A DNA stretch of 64,000 nt from Macrobrachium rosenbergii. Its lineage: Eukaryota; Arthropoda; Malacostraca; Decapoda; Palaemonidae. The position numbers and the translations under genes were made by a program. Positions 33,144 to 45,100 of this stretch are shown one piece after another. Where the stretch lies: the NCBI RefSeq assembly GCF_040412425.1, contig NC_089749.1, positions 9,725,162-9,789,161 of the forward strand, given 5' to 3'. Within the stretch, counting starts at the first letter, position 1, and each line of letters starts with the position of its first letter. The notes under the pieces were generated by a model. That model was not told the origin of the DNA. It saw only the letters and a list, made by a program, of their open reading frames with translations, and did no database searches.

Positions 33144-36100
33144 GTAAGTTGACATGGACTAATTGGCCATTGCATTTCCAAGTGAAACGTGTGTACAGTT
33201 TTAAATGCAAGCGTTCTCTGAAAGTTTTAGTTCAGGTCAAATGTTTTTGAAACTTGAGTTTAATAAGTTTTGTTTGTCCATTAATTTTCAATCAGCAGTT
33301 GTGTTTAACAAGTTATGTAGCTGCTTTTATTACCAGTAGATGTTATAGTAATCGGGTCACAGCAGTTTTCAAAAGTTTAATTCCTAGTCTGGTAACTGTG
33401 CCTTCTGCAGTAAAATTTTGTCCTAGAATTAGTTCCGCTATTTGTTCCAACACATGTATGAACCTACGCTTTCATGTAAGGATTTTTAATTTGGTCTATT
33501 TTGACTTCCATGAGACAGGTAATTACTGGAGACTGTGGGATCTTAGAGCATCTCCTTCTGCTTACTGCTTTTGTCTTTGTTTAGTGAACAGATGATGGTA
33601 GTTAGAGATTTCATGGTCCATGAAATTGGGATGTGTTTTGTGCTGAAACAAATGCAGGAAGTGTAGGGCAATGTGTGTTTTATATTTTGTGAGACTTCAA
33701 AGAGACTGGATAGGCTTTGCTGTAGGTATATTGTTTATTGTATTAAGAGATTTATTATTCCAAATATACTTATTTTTTCAGGTATCTCACCTCAACTGCA
33801 GAGACAGAGCAAGAGAGGGGCTACAAAAACTTTGGACACGCTGGAGAGCCGCCTGCGAAGAGATTTACCAAGATATATTACTTTATTATAGGGGCAGGAA
33901 TAATTTACTTTTCCTTCAGCTGGAAACGGTAATTATGGTACCTTTACAGGCAGTCCCCGGTTAACGGCCGACTCGGTTAACAGCGATCCAGTTTTATGGC
34001 GCTTTGGTAGCGACGAAAATCGGGCACTTGCTCAAAATCGCTGATTTCCATTGGCGCCGATACTTGGTATTGGCGCACAACCGAAACCAGCTGCCGTGCT
34101 GATAACCCCAAAAACAAATCGCAATTTTCGTTAGCGCGATTTTCGGTTATCATCACACCCTGAAAACAGAACCCCCGCTTTCAATAACCGGGGACTGCCT
34201 GTATTACATTTTTCCAGGTTATGCTAGCTGTCTTTATTATGTGTGTAGTATTTTCTTTTATGTGTCGTGATTGTGTTGAAAATCCAACATGCTGTATTTA
34301 TTGTTTGAGTACCGGTAATAGTTTAATATTCTGTACTTCTTGTTAATTGTACATGAGATGATGTAAATTTATGCAGAGTAAAGAAGAGGTTGTAGCATAA
34401 CTATGTTTTAAAACAATATTTCTTTCTTTAACACCAATTGATCTGTTGCTAGATTTTCAAGAAAAAATTTATTTTAGTTACATGTTTATTTGACTTGTGG
34501 TATGAGTTACATTATCCATAACTTAGAAATAATTTCTCTAACATTTTGTTCTCTGTTTAGGATTTGGAAGTTTTTAACTGTCGAGGCAGCAGAAGTCTCT
34601 GAAACAGATGCGGCCGAGCATCAGCAGGAGAGTTTCACCAAAGAGGAGGCAGAACATTCAGAAGACTCTTTGGAGTCAACCTCTGAGGACTCGGAAGGAG
34701 AAGATGCCGGAGCCGAGGAACCCAGGAAGAAGAAGCGTGTCGGATTCAGAGACAGAAAGGTAAGGGTGTTGAACGTTGGCCAGTTCGATATTTGTTTGAT
34801 TCATTTATCTTGAAGGAATATACTTTGTTCGTGAAACAATTGATATTAATTTATGTAGCCAGTTTTGTGTATATTGTGTAAAAATGACTTGGAAGCAATA
34901 AGATTTATTCCTGAAGAATTACATGCACTCTACTTCTCTATTTGAAAACTAGGGCAACGTGACCTGTAACAAGTCGTCACAGTTAATATTTATACATAGA
35001 ACCCTTGTGTTACTTATCATATGCCTTAACTCCTACCTAATATTGGAATAAACCACATAAGAAGTAAAATTGCCAGCCTACAGTTAAAAGTTATACTTAC
35101 ACTGCATGTGGTGTAAACCAAGTTTTCTGAGTCATTTATTTGTGTTTATTTTTCACTTCATCTTATGTAAAGGTTGTTGGTGAATGCTTATTTGAAACTG
35201 TTTCTTAGTATTTTTAAAAAGTAAACATCCCAAAAATTGCCGTAATGATACTTAAGTTTTGCTCTCATTTCAAATAGTTCACATTATCTTAAATAGTTCA
35301 CATTATCTTAATCATACATGCACATAAAAAAGGGCATCATATGCAGGAAGGAGCATGCACTGTAAATTCCACCCAGTCTTGAGCATTGCAAGTGACTGGA
35401 TTTTTTCCTCCTAAAAAATAAGCCAACCTATGAATAACTGGGTTGTGATGAAACAAACTGTTTTACAGTATACCAAATTCTTATTGACTGACTGGAACGC
35501 ATAAGATCATAAATCATTCATACCACATGCAAAAACATAAATACATTGTTACTGAAAGAAGGTATGTTTTAGGTAGGTTGCAGGTGTACTTAGAATGGAC
35601 AAATAAGTTTGGTTGGTTTAAGTTTTTGAACTACACACGTAATCCACCAACCATCATTATGCAGTAGATTCAGAAAAGTTACTTAAATATAATGAAATTC
35701 GTGCTGACAGTGCACTAGGGAGAAAAGCATGGGGAAAGTCTCGACATAAGAATGTTAATGTGTGTAATGACAAATGTATCTACAATGTTTGAAGTATTAT
35801 TCAAGGGCTTGATAACCATTCTTTTGTGTTTATGCCAGTACAATCTCCATTCTTTGAAACTGAACTTCTAGAAGTTCAGTCAAAGGTGCCCTTATGTATT
35901 GAGTAAAGCAACTAATTGGCAATTTCTTTTCTTAAGTGGTTTGTTCCAATTTTTAAAGGTTAGTTAAGGTGCAAGAAACCTAATTTTGTATTTTTCATTA
36001 TGTATTGTCTACAGAATATTTTTTGTTCATTCCTTAAGAGCCATACAACGATATATAATGTGCTAATGAATTTTAGTGAATTCTTTCTCTGAAGATTATA

Positions 36101-39100
36101 TTGTTCATTAGTCAGTGTGTCTTTGCCATATTTAGCCATTTCTCTTCACACTTTAGATGTAGTCAAAGAATTGATGACCTGGCAAGCAAAACCCTAATCG
36201 TGAATTGCAGATAATTGAGTATGAGAATCGCATTCGTCAGTATTCCACCCCAGACAAGATTTTTCGTTACTTTGCAACCCTGAAGGTTTATGGCGATCAT
36301 GGGGATCATGAGATTTTTATGACCCCTGATGATTTCCTCCGCTGCATAACTCCGGGCATCAAGCAGCCGGAGGGTAAGACGCTCCACTCAGCCTCCTTGC
36401 TTGACTACGGAGCATTCGGTTACGAAAATGTGTACCCCTCAGTATATTTGGGTTGATGTTTTTAGAATGATGGATGTCCATCTGTTGTTCGATGGACATT
36501 GCATTGTAAGCCAACAGTTCTTCCTTGACTGGCTCTATAGTGCTTATTTCATGCAGTATACCCATCTGACGTCAGTCACCCCAGTTTCCTTTTTTTTTTT
36601 TTTTTGTAGATCTGATTCTGCAATCTAAGACATCTTGTGCCTTAAGATCAATGTAAATTAATTCGATATTTTTTTCAAGTTGGGTAAGGATTCTCAAGTG
36701 TAGTTTTGTAATGCAAAGTCTTTTGATTGTAGAGTCAGATTTATTTTTCAAGCTGTTGGTATTCTGTCAGATGCATATTTGTTGGAGTGTCAGAACAAAA
36801 ACCCTTGTTTCAGTTGACTGCATTGGAATACCTATGATAAAATATATAGACACTTGAAAATATTTTTTGTTCCATGTAGTATTTGAAGGTTAAATTCCTG
36901 AAATTTTTGTGTACTAAAGTTTGTGAATCCCATTGTCTTACCTTCTTGTACTACAAGCAAATTCAGACATTTTAAAGAAGGATTTCTCTCTCTCACATTT
37001 GGCATTGTAGAACTCCTGCAGGTATGCATCTTGACCCTGGAATGGAACACAGGCCCCTAGATTTAGGTCGACTTGCATCACACTAGTAAACAGGATGACT
37101 TGTACATATGTAAAGGTTTATGCCACAGAAAGACTAATTGATCACATATCTCCATTTCACATAAGATATATTCATGAAGTGAACTCAGTTGGGTTAATAT
37201 TGGGATTTTTTTTCCAATCAAGAAGCATTGTAGAATTTTGATTACTGTATTTGCTAAACGTTTTAGCTTCCCTTTAGTTTGTAGTAGGTATCAGATATTT
37301 TCTGGAAAAATCCCAAATGTAGTTTTCTACGTCTAGTTATTTTCTCAGCTGAGTTCAGGTTGAGAGTATTGAGCCTTATTAAAGGGAAGTTCCTCATGTA
37401 AGAAATCGGAATGAACGGTCACAGAATGGTAATAATTGCTTTATTAATCTGGAATTAGGTTGAACTACGTGGATGTCAAAGTGAAGGGGTGTAACTTGAT
37501 GTCTGCATAAGGTAATGTTGCATCTTAGGAATTAGAAACAATAAGTCACTGTACAGCTTATTAACAGCAAGTGGTTTTCTTTGTTGGGCACTATACAGTA
37601 TTCAGAAAGTTATTTCCAACAATTGGCACTTTACTCTCATTGATGTGATTGTATTTAAATAGTTTTACCTATGTCAGGCTGTTGAGATGCATAATTCATG
37701 CTCTGTATACTGGTACATTTATTTCAGGTTTAACTATATGATGTTAAAATATAATTTTTCATTTTTCTTGGCTTTTTTCATTGTCTTAAGGATATTGTGG
37801 GATCATTAGGTACAGAATATGATGTTACACTATGGTTATATTTGCAACTGGTTGTCATTTTGTAAATGGTACTGTACACTGAATGAGTTTTGTATTTTTT
37901 ACAGAACCTAGAGTAATAAGCAGCTGTACTTAATACATTTACATGTGTACGTGTTTATTTTTTCATTTATTGTTGGCCAGTCCTCCAAATAATTTAAATA
38001 TGAAAAAATATTTTGTTACCAAGGGAGAACTTCAGAGCCTCTAAAAAACATTTCTCGGTCATGGGGTGTGCGATGTAACCAAAGGGACACAGGTTCACAG
38101 ATATTTTCGTATCATTTGCATTTGGGGAGTTTGTTCCAACTACTATGTGTTTGGACATCAAGTTAATTTATTCATCACTGTATAGAATTTTGGACTTTGA
38201 TTTAAAACAAAACTTAGCGAATCAGTTGTGTGGGCTGATAGGCTAAGTTTTGTGAGGGTGATATTTAGAAGCCACAGTACTAACCAAAATTGAAAGAAAT
38301 CATTTCACTAACTAGCCTATTGTGAGTAGCTAAAAATTGATCCAGGAGTAAATGTAGGCGGAGTTCCCACAAACCAGATAAAGCAGGATCCAAGTCTACC
38401 AGCAGAGCAAAAGGCACTTCCGAACACATTGTCAATAAAAAGTGAATCTGGCAAAGTCTCAGGTGATGATGGTCATAGGGCAAGGCTAATTCAGAAGTCT
38501 CTCTATTTTGCCTACTAGTCTGAAGGCCACAGGTTGTTGAAATGAACAGTCTCGATCTCTGGTTCTTTGTGGTATAGTCATGATTTTCTTAACTCTTTCG
38601 ATCATATGGTAAGCACTGTACATTTTGTAAATACTTTATGTTCGACAGATTAGTGCTGAAATAACTGGCCAGTCAGCTGTGTGTGTGTTCATGTCAACTC
38701 TTGTACATACAATCACTCGCCACTAAATCGCTTCCAGTTCTGAGGACAGTCATAACTGTGTACATGTTAGTTCCCAGACTAATGGAGAGTTTGCTGCTTT
38801 ACCCTCTCAGTGCTTAGGAGTCAAAGTAATAATAAGCTCATAAATTTTGTTGAATTTTAATGATTTCTTAACTCTTGAAATTTGTTTGGGAGGTCCACAA
38901 CATGTCTATATAAAAGTACACGCAAGGTGCCACCCCAGTGTCACATGACGTCCAGATATTTATGGTTGGTTATTTTTTCTATATATGATGTCATGTGACA
39001 TCATTGTAATCTCAGTGGATGGAATTTGCATGGTATCAGTTGACATCATACTGTAATCTCAGTTTTTAGATTGTTGAAATCCCAAAAGGCTCAACATTTA

Positions 39101-42100
39101 AATTTCTAGTTCACTTAGTTATTGTATATAGCTTTGTTAGTGTAAGAATATTGTTTCCCATATGAATATTGTTGGAACTGTAGTTTGTGTAAGGTAAATA
39201 GACCTTGTAGGTGGGTTACTCCCTATAATGTGACTCAAGCTGCTGAACACCTGAAGCAGCGCATAAGGTTCATTGCATTGCCGTTTCAGCCATATAACTT
39301 TGTCTTACATTCCTTTTATTTCGGTCTCCAGTCCACCTGCGTATGTTTGTAACTTTGCTTTGCTCTGTTAATATCACGATACTTTCATGGGTCTCACCTG
39401 ATATTTTTAATGGGAGGTGAAAAATGGAGGATTATAAAGTCAAAGGAGCTGGACAGCTTAGTGAGAGACCAACGAAGTAGAAAGTATACTAATGCTGATG
39501 GGATCCTAGGGGGGTGATGCAAAGAACCTTTCATACTGCCAAAATTGGGCTGTGCATGGCACATTATAGGTAGTATCAACCCTGTGAGAGCCTAAGAACT
39601 TAACTCATTGGTCTGGTTAAAATGCTGTGTAATAACGATAATTGTGTACAGTAAATTAGAATTTTTAAGGGTGTTCAGTCTTCACAGGAAAGACCCTTGA
39701 GTAAGGCTCAAAACTCAAAACTTTAAAAATTTTCAACCATCAAAAAAAAAGAATACTTGTCATCTACACCAAGATTTTAGCAGACAATAGGATGACTTTT
39801 AGTGTGCTAGAGAGTATCTGCTTGTTTTTTTTTATTTTAGGCACAGGCACATGTTTTTGTGGAAAAACGACATAACTTGTATGAATTAGACATAGTGTAT
39901 TTACAACTTGCATTGCTTTCTCTGTGGTACAATAGTACAAGTATGATTTAGTATTTTGTGTATCTTGTTTATTACTTTTTATGATTTGAAGCATTTCTTC
40001 TCTTACAGCCCTGCAATTTCTCATTTGTAGCACAGTAGCTTTTCTGATGTCAGAGGGGTCCTGTTTAATGATACTTAATTTTGTTCCATTTCCTTTCAGT
40101 TTCTGCATTGTAGAATGTTCGTGTGACGCAGTGATAAATTGAATAGTTTGGATTGTTTTTCTCCTTTGATTGCTATGAAGAACACCTTTTGTTTGATTCT
40201 TCTTGTTGGTCACTGTGGATCTGTATTTTCTTGTTTTATAGATTACATTTTTCCTAGACCATTTTTGGCATTTTGCATGCTCTGTGAAATGTTGCATGCA
40301 AACCTCTTGATCCTCTTAAGGAGGGGGTTCTTTTTTTTTTTTTTTACTTTCTTTTGCGTGTGTCAGTATTAGAAGGTGTTTCTTTTTTCTTTTCTGCCGT
40401 AGATCATAGAGTATGAAAACAGAATCCGGGCTTTTTCAACGCCAGATAAAATTTTCCGCTACTTTGCTACCGTCAAGCTCGTCCAAAAGACCGCCAATGG
40501 GGCGGAAAAGACCGTGGTGTACATGACTCCTGATGATTTGCTGCGATCATTGACCCCAGGAATGCAACAGCCAAATGGTAGGAGTTTCCGAGTAAAGGGT
40601 ATAAGAGTTCTCTAATGAATCCTGTGGTGTACTTGAAGGGTTTCAGTAGTTAACAGTTGATTGTGTGCAGTACGTACTTCATTTCGTGGGAGACGTTGAA
40701 TTGGAAGGTATAGTATTTGTTTTTCTGCTTTTTCATGTCCCTCAGTGTTTCTGTTGAGGTTTGTTTTGGATTTTTACTGGCTTCTAAAATGTCTGATGTG
40801 GCGATGGTATTGCAGAAAACCAAATGTTTGAGTCCTTATTCAGTCTCCTTTGATGTGGGGGGAAAATTAAATGATTTAAGCATTGCAGAAAATGGTTGGA
40901 AGGAATAGGTAGCAGGGTTAGGGGAAGCTACCAATAGCATAATGAGAAAAATGACATGTATTAGTGACAGCAGGAATGGTTGTTAATTTAATACTTTACT
41001 TAGATTCACAGGCCGAGCAGTTGAAAGCTTTGAAAAACTGCACTACAGTAGTTTTGAGACCATGTACTCTGTAGTTTAGAATTGGGTTATAATATTTCGA
41101 AAGTTTTAAACTCGAGAAATTCGTCACTAGGTTGAATTTTAGGTGTAATTTTTGTGCTTTGCTTTTTAACTTAAGGAAGAACTGAAGTTTAAGTCAAGTA
41201 CACTGCTGTAGTTACATTAGCATAACCCAATGCATTGCAGAAGCTATCCCTAATGGATTGCAGAATCGTGTAAGAAGTGTAGTGTTGATTAGGATCTCTG
41301 CAGAAGTAGGATTGAATTACAGTATTATTTGTAGCAAAGATGTGGTAGGTCATTAATATGAGTAAGTTCTTTGTACACTAATTTTAAGTATATGCCTATT
41401 TTTTTTCATCATTATCGTGAGTGACTTGGAAGCCATACACTTAGAGATTTAGAAAGACGTTTGAAATTTACTTTTTTTAATTTAATGGTTGGTATTAATA
41501 GATATTAGTAACACTTATGAACTGGGAACATGGAAAAAAGTGATTACAACCAGCTCATTTATCATGAACCAAACAGAAATAGGTAATATATATGGTTGGA
41601 TCTTGGTAAATTTTCAGTAAAAGATATGTTAGCCAATTTTAAGGAAGAATATACATTCTCAAAAGAGTGTGAACAGGGTTGCTCCCAGAGGTATGTTGTG
41701 TATGCCAACTTTGCCCTTTATAAAGTCTGTCATGAATTAGTTGATACAGTATTAGGATATTGAAATAATCTTCTTGGATCCTAAAGATTTGGTGTAAAAA
41801 CTGTAATTAATATCATATGGCATGTGTATAGTGGCCTAGGACGGTTCCTGGAGATAAGGTTATAGCTTTCATAAATAGATTTCAATGTTGTTAGTTAGAA
41901 GTATTCATTTTTTTTTCAATTCACTTTCAGTATGCTGTCTTGGTACATGCAAAGATTTACAAGTACTTGCTGATTAAAATGCTTGTCTTGTAGATAAGGC
42001 AAGCTTAGAGGGGTTGCTGAATATAACTGTATTCAGTTCACTGTGAATAAATTGAGTGGCAAGACACGTAAAGTTAAAAGTACCTTAGTTGACCATTTGA

Positions 42101-45100
42101 TTTAAAATAACTGGGGTAGGAAGAATTTAGGTGAATTATCATGTATATATTCTGTATATATTGTGCAAACTAATTTGTTTTGAAGTGGGCTGACTGTTTG
42201 TCTTAATAAACATCACCTTATTGCTTTACTTACAAGAGAACTCATGTTGTACTTCAGGTTAACAATTCTCTCATATGAATTAGGACTTCTGTTACTAATA
42301 ACAAGATTTTTCATTCTGAATTCCTGTTGTTGCATCATTAAGAGCACACCTAAGTGCCCATAGTGGTGGCCAAATACGGCTGACCTGCTTTCACACGGCT
42401 CTGGAAGTGTTGGAGCTACTTTTTGCTTGAGTTTCACGAACCGAAAGGGCTTCTGACCTTGCAGCTTCAACTTCAGCGTCTGTTTGGAAGGGCTGTCTAA
42501 TTGTTTCGTATGTGCGATGCGTATGAAACCTAAGATTTAGTGTGCATATGTGAGGAGAGAGCTTTCCTTCTCTGCGCTGTTGTTAACTGTTGTCTGAAGA
42601 AAGTACGCGCTGTCTTTTTCTTTTGAATGTGCTGTTTTACGCTATTTATTTAGTAGTAAGTCTTTTGTTTTGGGTTTTCTGCATTGGGTTTTACCAGTCA
42701 TTAATTATTTTAATAACATCTTAAAAATCTTTTTTTTTTCCAACGTATTCTTTGTAAAACCTCACATTATTTTCTTTGTCTGGTTAAGTTGTGATACCTT
42801 TTGATGCAGTTAACACCTATGTAGATGGATAAATTTGTGACAAAATTTGATTTTGTCAAAGTCATAAAATCATTTTTGGGTAGTGCAACAATATATATTA
42901 GTTGTATTACTGTACAAGTAAGTTGCAGTCTTAACAAAAGTAAAAGAGACTTTGATGTACAGTATTTCACAAGAGCAGAGAAAATGAAAAACTTATGTAC
43001 AGTATATTATATATTTAACCCCCCACCAAGCCACTTCTGGTCTCTTCCATGTGGTTTGGTGAAGAGAGAAATTGAGATACTTGATTTTTCTTAATCATCA
43101 TGTAAACTATACCTATGCGCTTAAGTAATACATAATTTCATGACAAAATGCTGTATTTACAAACTTCAGTATTCCGCTACAGGTTGAGAATCCTTTATCA
43201 AACAACAAAACTTCCAAAATCTGAAAATTTTGTAGTGGTGACATGACATGGCCACAAATGGAGAATTTACACACAAAACACCACAGTGTGCAGCCAATAT
43301 AAATCATTTTCCCTTGAATTGTATAGTGTTAGTTTATTCCAGTTTTGATAAAGCTGTCCCAAAATAAAATGTGATTGGCATCACTATATTAATCAGTGAA
43401 TAAAGAACAATACTTATTGTACACAGTCTTTCAGTCATAATGAATATATAATTGCCTAGCGTATTCAACTGACAAGTGAGTTTTGGACATGTTAAGGAGT
43501 TTTTAAAATTTTCCAAAGCCATATCAAATAGGTAGCAGTATCATTGTGATAAATCATTATTACGCTTAAAATTACAGGGTGGATGGTAAGGGAAACATTT
43601 TGATGAGATTTTTTTTTTCTTTAGAAGTGAAGATTTATTTCGTTCTTGATGCTCAGTGTTACAAGAAACTGTATTACTCTTTGTTCAAGAGTAATTGTCC
43701 TTTTATTGTAAATACATTTCCCCACAGATGCTGTATCAACAGGACTTGAGTGCATACAAAATCTGAAACACTTCAGATAAATGATTTTCAGCCTGTAGTA
43801 ATATTTCATTTGCGTGTGCTTCTCTGTAGTACGGTAGTGTAATAACAGTAACCAGTTTTAGAGTCTGATTGAATTAAAGCAACAAAAACAAGGTCATAGG
43901 AGAGCGACTAACTTCAGGTTCTCTGAGATATTGCCTTCCTGTGTACGTCGGGCTTAGATAAGAGTATTTTTCTTTTTTTTTTAAGGTTCCGTGCCTTTGT
44001 AACTGAGAGTACCATTGTGCCAGATTCTCTATGAATACTGTATTGTTCTGAAACAAAAACACGCTTGTAGTACTGCCGCAGTTTTTTTCTTTATTTGCAT
44101 GCATTCGACACCTGCTTTTGTGGAGCATTGAATTACAGTCTGCATGTTTCTTTCCTTTTGTTTGTTTTTAATTTTCTGCTTTAACCTGTTTTTATAGAGG
44201 TGTTTTTCTTTTTATGTACCTGTATTGTAATTTTAAACTTACATGATTCAGTGGAATTTTAACATAGTACTGTCTGAAAATTGTAATGGAAATCAAGATA
44301 AGTTGATAATTATTTGCTATTTTTGCTCTTGAGGTTAATAAAACAGAAGCTATTTATTGTTTCTTGTTTCAGACTTCTTTTTATTTTTCAGGTCTTGGCC
44401 TTGACCAGTTTAAAAAGTATGACCCAAAGGTACGTTAAGATTTTGTTTTTTTTACATCTTAGAGATTAGGCCTAGTATGATGTAACCGAAGGAAACTTAA
44501 CATAGAAAAGTAGGTTTGAAAAGTAATATAGAGTTTAGTTTTGAAGTTACTTGCACTGTAATTATATTCAGTTTTCATTTTAGTTCTTTGAAACTGAGAT
44601 GGATAATTAAATGTTTGTTTTGAAATTGGTAAAACTATAGGCTGGGTTACTAACAGTATTTAACAGCTTATAATATGAATTTAGTTTTTGTGTTCTGATT
44701 GCTTATTGATATACAAATTATTTATAATATGTAGAGTTCAAAAATGATGATCCTTACATTTTCAGCTGTGATAATACATTAACAAGTTGCAGTTCTGTTA
44801 CATATCATTTTGGTTCCCTAAGATTTTGTTGATTTAATTGAATACAGTACTGTAATAGGTTTTTAACAACCTCTAATGCTGTAGGATTTTGTTTACCCTT
44901 CAAGTGAATATATTGAAGTTTTGTATGATGGATCTGTTACGATGCTTTTTGTAATTTTCATTCTTGAAATGGTTGACCAAGGTAAGATTTTGTTATAGTC
45001 TGAATTTAATGTGCCTTTAGCTTTAGATTCGACTGGAGTGTGAGTGTGTCTTAATATTGGTTATGTGGTGATGATGGAAATGAGTTAGGCTACAGTGATT

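Noticed and set aside
36374..36456. Read-through extension of MICU1 exon 4a to a stop at 36454-36456
   Set aside because: A consensus donor at 36374 and loss of MICU1 similarity after QPEG show this is intron; it could only matter if the intron is retained.
39764..40297. 177-residue open frame on the minus strand just upstream of MICU1 exon 4b
   Set aside because: Lys/Gln/Thr-rich translation with no recognisable domain, in an AT-rich intron and antisense to a well-supported gene; no start context or splice signals support it.
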